The notes beneath the pieces were generated by a model, which worked only from the letters and a program-made list of their open reading frames with translations, made no database searches and was not told where the DNA came from. A stretch of DNA of 18,554 nt, taken from the NCBI GenBank assembly GCA_020024815.1, contig JAHHTE010000027.1, positions 1 to 18,554 on the forward strand, given 5' to 3'. The first letter of the stretch is position 1; each line of letters starts with the position of its first letter. Both the position numbers and the translations under genes were made by a program. Origin of the DNA: Mailhella sp. (GTDB taxonomy: Bacteria; Desulfobacterota; Desulfovibrionia; Desulfovibrionales; Desulfovibrionaceae). Positions 1 to 7,716 of the stretch are shown here, one piece after another.

Positions 1-157
1 GTTGAAATTATTATAAAAAATATTTTATTCAGTTTTATAAAAAAAATTTTATAAAAAACTAAAGTTTAATGAAGAAATGACGAAAAAATATATGATAGTT
101 TAATTAAAATTTTTGTACAAATTAAAGTCTAAAAAGCTTTGGTATTCAACGAAAAAG

Positions 158-200
158 AGGGATAACTTAAAGTAAAATGTTAAGTTATCCCTTTTATTTT
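158..200 (+). terminator. Rho-independent terminator of an upstream gene
   Basis: A 13-bp perfect stem (AGGGATAACTTAA at 158-170 with its complement at 180-192) is followed by a T-rich tract. It should end a plus-strand transcript entering from the left. The preceding bases 1-157 are very AT-rich and hold no recognisable gene. The only open stretch is a 17-codon reading frame ending at 54, too short to judge. Confidence 0.8.
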
Positions 201-224
201 ATTAAAAAAAGTCTAGATTTTTTC

Positions 225-253
225 TTGCAATATTAAGGATTAATGTCTATTAA
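225..253 (+). promoter_or_regulatory. Putative sigma-70 promoter of prfB
   Basis: TTGCAA (225-230) and TATTAA (248-253) are separated by 17 bp. The site lies between the upstream terminator and the prfB start, and would give a leader of about 35 nt. The match is moderate and, in DNA this AT-rich, could be chance. Confidence 0.4.
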
Positions 254-294
254 TAACCTTACTTGATTCGTTTGAAGATTAAAGGGAATTTTTT

Positions 295-1411
295 ATGTTA
301 CAGTTGGCAGAATTGCGTGCTTGGTGTCAAGACCTCACACAGCAATATGAATCTCTTTGGAGGCGTCTTTGACCTTAATGGTAAGGAAGAAGGGCTAAAA
401 AAAATAGAGGAAATAATTTCTGCCCCTGATGCTTGGAATGATCAAGCAAAAATAACACCACTTCTTAAAGAAAAGCGCCAGTTGGAAGAAGAAATTAAAG
501 AATATAAAATTCTTGAAAAAGCTTATTCCGATATGCAAGAATGGCTTATTTTTGCAAGTGAAGGTGAAGAGGAAGCCTTACATTCACTTAATGATCAAGC
601 AGAGCTTTTGTATAAGATATTAGATAATACGGAAATGGCAATTTTGCTTGCTGATGAATCAGATCACATGGACGCTATTATTGATATACATCCAGGAGCT
701 GGTGGAACGGAAGCACAAGATTGGGCAGAAATGCTTGAACGTATGTATTTTCGTTATGCAGACAAGAAAAATTTTAAAGTTGAAATCTTGGATTACTTAC
801 CAGGTGAAGAAGCTGGAACAAAAAGTATTACTTTTCGTATACAAGGAAAAAATGCTTTTGGCTTTTTAAAAGGTGAAAAAGGTATTCATAGATTAATACG
901 CATATCTCCTTTTGATTCTTCGGGAAGACGGCATACTTCTTTTGCTTCTGTTGATGTTATCCCTGATGTTAGTGATGATATTAATATTGTAATAAAAGAA
1001 GAAGACTTACGAATTGATGTGTACCGAGCTTCTGGTGCAGGTGGACAGCATGTAAATAAAACAGAATCAGCTGTTCGCATTACACATATTCCAACAGGAA
1101 TTGTGGTACAATGTCAAAATGAAAAGTCTCAGCATAGCAATAAAGATTCTGCTATGCGAATTTTGAAATCAAGACTTTATGAACATGAACGTAATATCCG
1201 TGATGCAGCAAAACAAGCTGATTATGCGGGTAAAGATGCCATTGCATTTGGAAGTCAGATAAGAACATATACTATGCAACCCTATCGCTTAGTAAAAGAT
1301 CATAGAACTTCTTGTGAAATGGGGGATGTTGATGCTGTGCTTGATGGTGAACTAGATAGTTTTATTCGTGGTTTTTTGCTTTATGTCCACGAGCAGAAGA
1401 ATAAGAGTTAG
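295..1411 (+). CDS. prfB: Peptide chain release factor 2, with programmed +1 frameshift
   Basis: Class I release factor RF2, which reads UGA/UAA and triggers release of the finished peptide in the cytoplasmic ribosome. Translation starts at ATG 295 (AAAGGG at 281-286 as ribosome site), runs 25 codons (MLQLAELRAWCQDL...) to CTT 367-369, then meets in-frame TGA 370-372. A +1 shift resumes at GAC 371-373 and gives a 371-residue protein, the usual RF2 length. In that numbering the stop-codon-recognition tripeptide SPF is at 204-206 and the catalytic GGQ at 249-251, as in E. coli RF2. The uninterrupted reading frame that opens at 263 is an artefact: its first residues do not resemble RF2, whereas the zero-frame 25 codons do. 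First gene of a close-packed cluster with the next two. Regulation: autoregulatory, since low RF2 favours the frameshift. Confidence 0.97.
358..373 (+). promoter_or_regulatory. prfB programmed +1 frameshift site
   Basis: The bases TGG AGG CGT CTT TGA C contain the elements of the classical RF2 autoregulatory site: a slippery CTT codon, an in-frame TGA followed by C (a weak termination context), and a Shine-Dalgarno-like GGAGG three bases upstream of the CTT that stimulates slippage. The reading frame and RF2 homology both switch exactly here. Confidence 0.95.
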
Positions 1412-1420
1412 GGGGAAAGT

Positions 1421-2311
1421 GTGTTAGATCCTATAAGTCAATTAAATTTACTTGCTGATTGTGCAAAAGATTGGGGCTTTAGCTCTGAAGTAACAGATGA
1501 TCATGCACATAAAAATGATAATGAAAATTTTTCTATGGAAGAATTTGATCTTACATGGCAAGATGAAGAAATTGAAGAAAGTTCTGTTCGTTTAACGCAT
1601 TATGCTAACCTTACAGATGTTGAAGAAAAAAGTATTTTACGTGAATTAGTTTCAAATCCTAAAAATGCAAATTTGTGGCGTTTATGCCTTATGGGGTATA
1701 GCAAAGAAAATTTTGCACATATAGGTGATAGCCTTGATAGCCCTTTAGAAGGTGTTGAGGCATGGCTTGCTGAAGGTATTAAAAAAGGTTGGTTAAGAAG
1801 AGAAGAAAGACAATATAATTTGCCTCTTATTGAATACCCTCTTTTTGAATATCGTCTTGGTGTTGATTGCCGCAATTTTGGTAAAAACTTTTCTGTGGTT
1901 GTTTTCCGTGTTAATGCTGATGCAAGTCAAAATGATATTCTTTTACAATGTTTTGCAAAATATTTATCATCTGATGATTATCTTTGTGAAGTAAAAGGTG
2001 TTGGATATATTTTAGTGCTTGCTGGTCGTAAAAGTTTTGCAGCTAGTGCAATTATGGAAAAGATTTCTGATAATTTTGAGAAAAAATTACGTAGCAATAG
2101 AATAGAAACAGTTTATAGTATTGGACTTGCTGAATATATTCAAGGTGATACAGCTGATACAGTTTTAGATCATGCTAAACAAGCACTTTCATTACCTAGT
2201 CCAATTGGCATAAAAGTAAAATCTTATATTAACAACAATCAACAAAAAAAAGAAGAAAGTTCTTCACTTGTTCATTCCAATGAAAAGCGTTTTCTTTTTT
2301 TCGGTATATAA
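1421..2311 (+). CDS. Degenerate GGDEF-like domain protein
   Basis: A 296-residue soluble protein with no signal peptide or membrane segment. The start is GTG 1421, behind a GGGGGAAAG ribosome site that begins at the last base of the prfB stop codon. Residues 1-60 are acidic and probably disordered, and residues 65-130 are a helical region of unknown type. Residues about 152-265 have the pattern of a diguanylate cyclase fold (FSVVVFRVNADA, then EVKGVGYILVLAGR, then VYSIGLAEY...DTADTVLDHAKQAL). The place of the GG(D/E)EF signature reads KGVGY (192-196), so cyclase activity is not expected. It may instead be a binding or scaffold domain. It sits between prfB and a FlhG/MinD-type ATPase, 9 bp and 16 bp away, so the three are probably co-transcribed and this protein may work with the ATPase. 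The domain assignment is from pattern only; the function is unknown. Confidence 0.8.
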   Translation: MLDPISQLNLLADCAKDWGFSSEVTDDHAHKNDNENFSMEEFDLTWQDEEIEESSVRLTHYANLTDVEEKSILRELVSNPKNANLWRLCLMGYSKENFAHIGDSLDSPLEGVEAWLAEGIKKGWLRREERQYNLPLIEYPLFEYRLGVDCRNFGKNFSVVVFRVNADASQNDILLQCFAKYLSSDDYLCEVKGVGYILVLAGRKSFAASAIMEKISDNFEKKLRSNRIETVYSIGLAEYIQGDTADTVLDHAKQALSLPSPIGIKVKSYINNNQQKKEESSSLVHSNEKRFLFFGI

Positions 2312-2327
2312 ATAGAGATAGATATTT

Positions 2328-3140
2328 ATGAGTACAATGAGTTTAGCCATTATGAGTGGTAAAGGGGGGGTTGGAAAAAGTAATATTTCCATTAATCTAG
2401 GGTATTGCCTTGCACAAAAAAATCATGCTTTATTATTAATGGATTGTGATTTAGGATTAGCAAATCTTGATGTTCTTTTAGGCATTACTCCAGAAGAAAA
2501 TTTACAAGATGTATTACTTAGCGGTGCTGATGTTAAAAATGCTATTGAATCTTTAAAAAAAGATACTGTAAAGCCTTTTGATATTTTGCCTGCTGCTTCA
2601 GGTGTGCCAGAGCTTACTGATATGAATAATGATATGCGTGATTTATTAATAAAACGTATAAATCCTGCTTTAGCAAATTATCATTTTATTATTATGGATT
2701 TAGGTGCAGGTATTCATAATACAGTTCAATCATTTGCAGCTATGGCGGCTATTCGTGTTATTGTACTTACTCCAGAGCCAACAGCTTTGACAGATGCTTA
2801 TGCTTTAATTAAAGTTTTAAGCCAAGATTTAAATGTAAAAGATTTTCTTGTTGTTATTAATGATGTTGCGAATAAAAAAGAAGAAGAAATGACATTTAAA
2901 AGACTTGAAATGGCTTGCCAAAAGTTTTTTAATGTTAATCCTGTTTTACTTGGTAGTGTTCGCCATGACCCTAAAATTCAAGAAGCTGTTATTGCTCAAA
3001 AACCTGTTGTAGAACTTTTTCCTGATTCTCCAGCTGCACAAGATATTAGTGTGTTAGCTGATCGTTTATTGAAAATTTATGAAAAGATGCAACCATACCT
3101 TGAGGGACAAGAACCTTTAAGAGTTATTGCAAAAAATTAG
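2328..3140 (+). CDS. FlhG/MinD-family ParA-type ATPase
   Basis: A 270-residue ATPase of the deviant-Walker-A (SIMIBI) class that positions cell structures such as flagella or the division site. The deviant P-loop GKGGVGKS is at residues 11-18, with signature Lys12. The A' motif lies at 39-48 (D39, D41, then LGLANLD), and Walker B is FIIMDLGAG with D124. DLGLANLD followed by VLLGI is typical of the FlhG (YlxH/FleN) and MinD branch rather than chromosomal ParA. FlhF, MinC, MinE and ParB are not nearby, so the cargo cannot be read from context. The ribosome site is weak (AGAGATAG), and the second ATG at 2337 is a possible alternative start. Probably co-transcribed with prfB and the GGDEF-like gene. 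An Mrp-type Fe-S carrier is unlikely because the C-terminal Cys motif is absent. Confidence 0.88.
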   Translation: MSTMSLAIMSGKGGVGKSNISINLGYCLAQKNHALLLMDCDLGLANLDVLLGITPEENLQDVLLSGADVKNAIESLKKDTVKPFDILPAASGVPELTDMNNDMRDLLIKRINPALANYHFIIMDLGAGIHNTVQSFAAMAAIRVIVLTPEPTALTDAYALIKVLSQDLNVKDFLVVINDVANKKEEEMTFKRLEMACQKFFNVNPVLLGSVRHDPKIQEAVIAQKPVVELFPDSPAAQDISVLADRLLKIYEKMQPYLEGQEPLRVIAKN

Positions 3141-3167
3141 AAAAATTGAGTATTTTCAATAAATTTG

Positions 3168-3196
3168 TTGACATACTTAGTTTTGTGTGGAATTAT
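3168..3196 (+). promoter_or_regulatory. Sigma-70 promoter of the HU gene
   Basis: A perfect -35 TTGACA (3168-3173) is followed by a 17-bp spacer and AATTAT (3191-3196, four of six matches). It lies just after the upstream ATPase gene and gives a leader of about 65 nt before the HU start, which fits a highly expressed, separately controlled gene. Confidence 0.65.
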
Positions 3197-3266
3197 CCAC
3201 AAATCAAATTTGATAATTTTATCAGCGTTTCGTGCTGGTTTAGCGATATTTGTCAAGGAGCAACGC

Positions 3267-3542
3267 ATGAATAAAAGCGAACTTATCAAAAGCTTGTCTG
3301 AACAAACTAATATTTCTATGGACGAAGCAACATTAGTTGTTAATACTTTTGTTGATAGTATGAAAAATGCACTTTTAGAAGGTGATCACGTAGAAATTCG
3401 TGGTTTTGGCAGTTTTAAGGTAAAAGAATATGGTGCTTATGCAGGTCGCAACCCTCGCACTGGTCAAAAAGTTGAAGTTGAAGCAAAGCGTTTACCTTTC
3501 TTCCGTGCAGGAAAAGAATTAAAAGAATTTTTAAACGACTAA
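3267..3542 (+). CDS. hup: HU-family DNA-binding protein
   Basis: A 91-residue nucleoid protein that binds and bends DNA as a dimer. The start is ATG 3267, with AAGGAG (3255-3260) six bases upstream. Longer in-frame extensions to 3165 run through the promoter and lack similarity, so they are rejected. Residues 1-45 form the helical dimerisation part (MNKSELIKSLSEQ...). The beta-arm carries GRNPRTGQ at 60-67, with Pro63 as the intercalating proline, and the protein ends in FFRAGKELKEFLN. Length and sequence are canonical for HU; IHF-alpha or IHF-beta is less likely but cannot be excluded by eye. It has its own promoter and intrinsic terminator, so it is probably mainly monocistronic, with possible read-through into the next gene. 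Confidence 0.95.
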   Translation: MNKSELIKSLSEQTNISMDEATLVVNTFVDSMKNALLEGDHVEIRGFGSFKVKEYGAYAGRNPRTGQKVEVEAKRLPFFRAGKELKEFLND

Positions 3543-3564
3543 TTAAATTTATTTATGATAAAAT

Positions 3565-3602
3565 AAGCCCATTCTTGTCATGCAAGTAGTGGGCTTTTTT
3601 TA
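3565..3602 (+). terminator. Rho-independent terminator after HU
   Basis: The stem AAGCCCA (3565-3571) / TGGGCTT (3590-3596) is extended by an inner CTTG/CAAG pairing and followed by a run of T. The next gene's start is only about 15 bp beyond, so that gene either relies on read-through or on a promoter inside the HU region. Confidence 0.9.
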
Positions 3603-3616
3603 TTTAGGTGGCAAAT

Positions 3617-4657
3617 ATGGTTGAGCTTATAATAGCTGTGGCTCTTGCAACGGGCATATCGTCATTTTGTTCTACAACAGAGGCTATGCTTTATTCTCTT
3701 TCTTGGACACAAATTGAAAGATTAAAATCAAAGGGTAGTAAAGCAGGACAACTTTTATATGAAATGCGTACAAATGTTGAAAAGCCAATTACAGCAGTAT
3801 TAACATTAAACACAGTTGCAAATACTGCAGGGGCAACAGTAGCTGGGGCATTGGCTGCAAAAGCATTAGGAACAGAAAATTTATTTCTTTTTAGTGTATT
3901 TTTTACAATTTTGATTTTAATTTTTGGTGAAATTTTACCAAAAACTATTGGAGTTGTATATTCTGATAAATTATCTGTTATTTTAGCATATCCTTTACAA
4001 GCAATGATACTTGTATTATCACCAATAACGTATGCAACAGGTTTTATTACTCGTCTTATAACACCTAAAAAAAATACACCAAGTGCAACTGAAGATGATA
4101 TTAGAATTTTAGCGAGTATATCAAGGCAATCAGGAACTATTAATGCTTATGAAGAAAAAGCCATTGCTAATGTTTTATCTTTAGATACAAAAAAAGTTAA
4201 TGATGTAATGACCCCTAGAACAGTTGTATTTTCAATGCCCATGAAAACACAATTAAAAGATGTGTATAGTCATGATCTTTTTTGGTCTTTTAGTCGTATT
4301 CCTGTTTATGATAAAAATAATGAAGATATTGTAGGGATAGTGCAACGACGAGATATTGCTCTTTCCATTCGTGAAGGAAAAGGAGAACAAACATTAGAAA
4401 GTATTATGAAACCTATTCACTATGTACTTGAAAATCAAAATTTAGAGCAGGTATTGCATAGATTTTTGGATTTAAGACAACATTTGTTTGCTGTATTAGA
4501 TGAATATGGTGGCTTAGCAGGAGTGTTAAGTTTAGAAGATATTTTAGAGGAATTATTAGGTCGAGAAATTGTTGATGAATCAGATCTAGCTGAAGATATG
4601 CGTCAAGTAGCAGCAAAACGTAGAGAAGAAGCCTTAGCAAATATGAAGAAAGCGTAA
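3617..4657 (+). CDS. CNNM/CorC-type membrane protein (DUF21 + CBS pair)
   Basis: A 346-residue inner-membrane protein of the CNNM/HlyC-CorC family, linked in other bacteria to Mg2+ or other divalent-cation transport or resistance. ATG 3617 is preferred because AGGTGG (3606-3611) lies 5 bp upstream; a GTG at 3608 has only the terminator T-run before it. Residues about 1-140 form the DUF21 membrane domain with hydrophobic helices (VELIIAVALATGISSF, FLFSVFFTILILIFGEI, VILAYPLQAMILVLS). A CBS pair follows: the first begins near VMTPRTVVF, the second includes HLFAVLDEYGGLAGVLSLED. The protein stops soon after the second CBS domain (GREIVDESDLAED...), so the C-terminal CorC_HlyC domain of longer family members is absent. 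The next gene starts 3 bp downstream, suggesting translational coupling. The transported ion cannot be told from sequence. Confidence 0.92.
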   Translation: MVELIIAVALATGISSFCSTTEAMLYSLSWTQIERLKSKGSKAGQLLYEMRTNVEKPITAVLTLNTVANTAGATVAGALAAKALGTENLFLFSVFFTILILIFGEILPKTIGVVYSDKLSVILAYPLQAMILVLSPITYATGFITRLITPKKNTPSATEDDIRILASISRQSGTINAYEEKAIANVLSLDTKKVNDVMTPRTVVFSMPMKTQLKDVYSHDLFWSFSRIPVYDKNNEDIVGIVQRRDIALSIREGKGEQTLESIMKPIHYVLENQNLEQVLHRFLDLRQHLFAVLDEYGGLAGVLSLEDILEELLGREIVDESDLAEDMRQVAAKRREEALANMKKA

Positions 4658-4660
4658 TTT

Positions 4661-5644
4661 ATGATAACAAGAGAACAAAAAGAAAAAAGTTTACGATTAG
4701 GGAAGTTTGTAATTGAACAAGAAGAAAAAGCTCTTTTTTCTTTACGGGAAAATTTAAATCAAGATTTTTGCCAAGCTATTGAACTTATTTATGAATGTAA
4801 AGGGCGGCTTGTTGTTTCTGGTATGGGAAAAAGTGGGCATATTGGAAAAAAAATAGCGGCAACTATGAGTTCAACAGGAACTCCTGCTTTTTTTCTGCAT
4901 CCCGGAGAAGCAAGCCATGGTGATTTAGGTTCATTGACAAAACAAGATATTTTGCTTGCTATTTCAAATTCTGGTGAATCTCAAGAATTAATTGACGTTT
5001 TGCACTATGCAACACGACATGCAATAAAAATAATTGCAATAACAAAAAATAGAGAAAGTCTATTAGGTACTCAAGCAGATATTTGCTTGCAATTACCTAA
5101 TGAACAAGAGGCTTGTCCTATTGGCTGTGCTCCTACTTCATCAACAACAATGACGTTAGCTTTGGGTGATGCTCTTGCTATGGCTTTATTAGATTTACGT
5201 GGCTTTAGTGCAGAAGATTTTCATGATTTTCATCCTGGTGGAAAATTGGGATCACAACTTATGCGTGTCAAAGATTTAATGCATTCTGGGGCAGCATTAC
5301 CAATTATTGATAAAAATGCTTTAATGGATAGAGCTGTTATTGAAATGACTAAAAAAGGTTTAGGCTGTATAGTTGTTGTTGATAATAAAGATGAGCACTT
5401 GGAATTATTAGGATTAATTGCTGATGGTGATTTGCGTAGACATATGAGTCCACATTTACTAGAAAAAAATGTGCAAGAAGTTATGACTAAAAATCCAAGT
5501 ACAATAGATGAAATGTCCTTAGCCTCAAAAGCCGTAGGGCTAATGAATGAAAAAAGCATTACAAGTTTAGTTGTGTTAGATGAAAAAGGCTATGTGAAAG
5601 GACTTATTCACATGCATGATTGCTTACGCGTTGGTATTGAATAA
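4661..5644 (+). CDS. kdsD: Arabinose-5-phosphate isomerase (KdsD/KpsF/GutQ family)
   Basis: A 327-residue cytoplasmic enzyme that converts D-ribulose 5-phosphate to D-arabinose 5-phosphate, the first step toward Kdo for lipopolysaccharide. The SIS domain (about 35-195) carries GMGKSGH (54-60), SNSGES (102-107) and FHPGGKLG. Lys57, Glu106, Glu150 and His191 fall at the places of the E. coli KdsD residues Lys59, Glu111, Glu152 and His193, so the catalytic set looks intact. Two CBS domains follow (about 205-260 and 270-327). The length matches the family. It starts 3 bp after the upstream CNNM-type gene stop without a clear separate ribosome site, so coupling is likely. Other Kdo genes are not in the window. 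A capsule-type KpsF or glucitol-linked GutQ role is the alternative; being a lone copy here favours the housekeeping role. Confidence 0.93.
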   Translation: MITREQKEKSLRLGKFVIEQEEKALFSLRENLNQDFCQAIELIYECKGRLVVSGMGKSGHIGKKIAATMSSTGTPAFFLHPGEASHGDLGSLTKQDILLAISNSGESQELIDVLHYATRHAIKIIAITKNRESLLGTQADICLQLPNEQEACPIGCAPTSSTTMTLALGDALAMALLDLRGFSAEDFHDFHPGGKLGSQLMRVKDLMHSGAALPIIDKNALMDRAVIEMTKKGLGCIVVVDNKDEHLELLGLIADGDLRRHMSPHLLEKNVQEVMTKNPSTIDEMSLASKAVGLMNEKSITSLVVLDEKGYVKGLIHMHDCLRVGIE

Positions 5645-5700
5645 ATTTTTGTCGAGGAAGATTTTTTTTGTTTTTTATTTTTGATTTATAGTTTTTATTT

Positions 5701-5800
5701 TTTGAGAGGGGAACTTTTGAAAAAGTTCTCCCTCTCAAACTCTCCCTATAAAACTTTTTAATCCAAAAGCTCTTTTGCGTGCAAAAGAGCTTTTGTTTTT
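5701..5800 (+). repeat. Two-hairpin intergenic element, copy 1, with terminator
   Basis: Hairpin 1 (5701-5739) pairs TTTGAGAGGG/CCCTCTCAAA with an inner GAACTTTT/AAAAGTTC and one bulged base. A second C-run (CTCTCCCT) follows. Hairpin 2 (5764-5795) has arms of 15 bp (CAAAAGCTCTTTTGC and its complement) and ends in TTTTT, a strong terminator for kdsD. The layout and much of the sequence recur at 14362-14444. Confidence 0.85.
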
Positions 5801-5883
5801 GATAGGATAAAAAAATGTATTTTATTATTGAGAGTAATTTTAATAAAAAATGATAAGTGAAAGTAAAAATTTTTGAAAAGGGG

Positions 5884-5925
5884 TTTTAGGGGAAGAACTT
5901 TTTTATAAAAGGTTTTCCCCTAAAA
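5884..5925 (-). repeat. G-run/C-run hairpin element, inverted copy
   Basis: TTTTAGGGGAA (5884-5894) pairs with TTCCCCTAAAA (5915-5925), with partial inner pairing. Read on the minus strand, the hairpin is followed by AAAACCCCTTTTC, i.e. a second C-run as in the other copies. It sits just after the minus-strand gene ending at 5942 and could end its transcript, though the T-tract is weak. Apart from these two elements, 5645-5941 is AT-rich and holds no gene. Confidence 0.7.
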
Positions 5926-5941
5926 ACTATAAAAATTATTG

Positions 5942-7543
5942 TTAAAACCGTGATTGAATTTTATTTTGAATTTGTTTTATTGTATAAGATACAAGTGAAG
6001 TATTTTTATCTAATAATTCATGGCAAATAGTTAAAAATTGTGTTTCAAATTCATCAAGAGTACCTGTATTTTTAATGTGATATTGAGCTAAACGAATTTT
6101 TTCTTCTTGGGATAGCTGTATACTTTCCATAAATGATATGGTTTCATCAGACCAACCACGTTTTTTTAATCTATTTAACCGCGTGTTTTCGTTTGTACTA
6201 ATAGTTAATGTTATTGGTTTAAAATCATAAAGTTGAGGTTTTGTTTCAAACCAGAGAGGAATTTCAGCAATAGCAAGTGGTGCTTTTTCATTTTCTTGAA
6301 AAAAATTATTCATGTGTGCATAAACAAGAGGGTGTAAGAGATTTTCTAATTCTTGGCGAGTATATGGATCTTTCATTGCATTTGCTAATGCAATTTTATC
6401 CACAGGTTTTTTATTATTAGGAACAAATTTGTTTCCGTATTGATTTTTTAAAAGATACCAAGCATCATTATTTACTTGATATAACTCATTTATACATGCA
6501 TCTGCACTAAAGGTAGGAAAATTTTTCCTCTTTGCAAATTCAAGACAAGCAGATTTTCCTGTTCCAGAACTACCTGTAATAATAATCGGAATAGCTTTTT
6601 GTTTTTTTTCTAATTCTTTTTCAAGACATTGCCAAAAATCTTGTGGTGGAAGAGAAGAAAATGCTAATTCTTTTCCTGTAAATGGGTGTTCAAAGTTGAG
6701 ATGATAGGCATGGAGCATTTGTCGTGGTGCTTTTTCTGCAATTATTTGTGGAGCATAAAGTTCATCACCAAGTAAAGGAAAGCCAGCATGTGAAAGGTGA
6801 ACACGTATTTGATGTGTTCTTCCTGTATGGATACAAACTTCCATAAGGGAAAAATTATCTTGTTGTTGATTTTTTGTAGATTTTAAAAATGATTCTTCAG
6901 GGTAAAGGCGTATCCATTCAGAAAAAGCTTCTTTACCACCTTTATTTTCGGGAACAATAGCCATTTTAGTTTTTAGTGTTGGGTGGCGACCAATGCTTAA
7001 TTTACTTTCACCATTTGGACAAATGCCTTGCACAATTGCCAAGTATTTTTTATGAATTTCTTTTTGGGAAAACAATTCAACAAGAGCAAGTCGGCTTTCT
7101 TCTGTGAGAGCAATAATCATAAGCCCTGATGTATCTTTATCTAATCTATGCACAATTCCAGGGCGTTCGCCTTCCATTTTTTTTAGGCTTGGAAAATGGT
7201 ATAGTAAATGATGGACTAATGTTGCTTCTGTACAAGAAGGGCAGGGATGAACTGTAAGTCCTGCTGGTTTTTCAATTACAGCAAGATATTCATCTTGATA
7301 ATAAATAGTAAGAGTATTTTCAATAGGTTGAACAGTTGTTTCTTGCATTTCTAAGTTAATGTGTATGTAATCACCCTCATTGAGTTTTTTAGCAGGATCA
7401 AGACATGGAGTATTGTTAAGAGAAATTGCACCATTTTCAATATATTTTTTTATTTTTGAGCGTGAAATGTTTGTTTGCTCACTTAAAAAACTATCAAGTC
7501 GACCTGCTTTTTTGGGAGCAATAATTTCATTAATTTGTATCAT
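5942..7543 (-). CDS. rluD-coaE: Fused RluD-type pseudouridine synthase and dephospho-CoA kinase
   Basis: One 533-residue protein joining two enzymes. Residues 1-63 are an S4 RNA-binding domain (GRLDSFLSEQ...RSKIKKYIENGAI). Residues about 75-305 are an RluA/RluD-family pseudouridine synthase with VHRLDKDTSG; Asp135 is the catalytic residue that isomerises uridines, in RluD those of 23S rRNA. Residues about 317-515 are CoaE, which phosphorylates dephospho-CoA in the last step of CoA synthesis: P-loop GSSGTGKS (324-331), D348, LHPLV with His404, EIPLWFE (427-433), and RLNRLKKRG in the lid. Both halves look complete, with no stop or frameshift at the junction near 310. ATG 7543 is chosen because AAGGA lies 7 bp upstream; a farther ATG at 7582 has no ribosome site and probably lies upstream of the transcript start. 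It converges on kdsD and diverges from the TPR gene. Confidence 0.93.
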   Translation of the reverse strand: MIQINEIIAPKKAGRLDSFLSEQTNISRSKIKKYIENGAISLNNTPCLDPAKKLNEGDYIHINLEMQETTVQPIENTLTIYYQDEYLAVIEKPAGLTVHPCPSCTEATLVHHLLYHFPSLKKMEGERPGIVHRLDKDTSGLMIIALTEESRLALVELFSQKEIHKKYLAIVQGICPNGESKLSIGRHPTLKTKMAIVPENKGGKEAFSEWIRLYPEESFLKSTKNQQQDNFSLMEVCIHTGRTHQIRVHLSHAGFPLLGDELYAPQIIAEKAPRQMLHAYHLNFEHPFTGKELAFSSLPPQDFWQCLEKELEKKQKAIPIIITGSSGTGKSACLEFAKRKNFPTFSADACINELYQVNNDAWYLLKNQYGNKFVPNNKKPVDKIALANAMKDPYTRQELENLLHPLVYAHMNNFFQENEKAPLAIAEIPLWFETKPQLYDFKPITLTISTNENTRLNRLKKRGWSDETISFMESIQLSQEEKIRLAQYHIKNTGTLDEFETQFLTICHELLDKNTSLVSYTIKQIQNKIQSRF

Positions 7544-7570
7544 TATGTATTCCTTTTGTGTTGTAGGGGA

Positions 7571-7599
7571 ATAATACGGCATTTTATGTCTTAAGAATA
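7571..7599 (-). promoter_or_regulatory. Possible promoter of the RluD-CoaE gene
   Basis: On the minus strand a TATTAT -10 (7576-7571) lies 17 bp from a poor -35. It would start RNA near 7564 and leave a short leader containing the AAGGA ribosome site. The upstream ATG at 7582 would then not be transcribed, in agreement with the start chosen for the gene. Weak evidence. Confidence 0.35.
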
Positions 7600-7666
7600 G
7601 TTTTTAATAGGGAAAAAGAGGGAAAAATTTTCCTTTTTGTGTTAAATTCCTAATATTTAAAGAAAA

Positions 7667-7703
7667 ATTGAAAATATAAAATATGTAATATATTGAAAAT
7701 ATA
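7667..7703 (+). repeat. Short direct repeats upstream of the sigma-54 promoter
   Basis: ATTGAAAATATA occurs at 7667-7678 and again at 7692-7703, 25 bp apart and just before the -24 element. A near-palindrome GGAAAAATTTTCC (7621-7633) lies farther upstream. Either could be an activator site for the sigma-54 promoter, but in such AT-rich DNA chance is a real alternative. Confidence 0.35.
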
Positions 7704-7716
7704 GAATTAAATATAT

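Noticed and set aside
1..54. Possible 3' end of an upstream gene (17-codon open frame)
   Set aside because: It is too short and AT-rich to distinguish from chance, although the terminator at 158-200 implies some upstream plus-strand gene.
263..370. N-terminus of RF2 read from ATG 263 in the main frame
   Set aside because: It does not resemble RF2, while the zero frame from ATG 295 does and leads into the frameshift site.
3165..3266. N-terminal extension of HU
   Set aside because: It contains the TTGACA promoter, and HU homology begins at MNKSEL with a good ribosome site.
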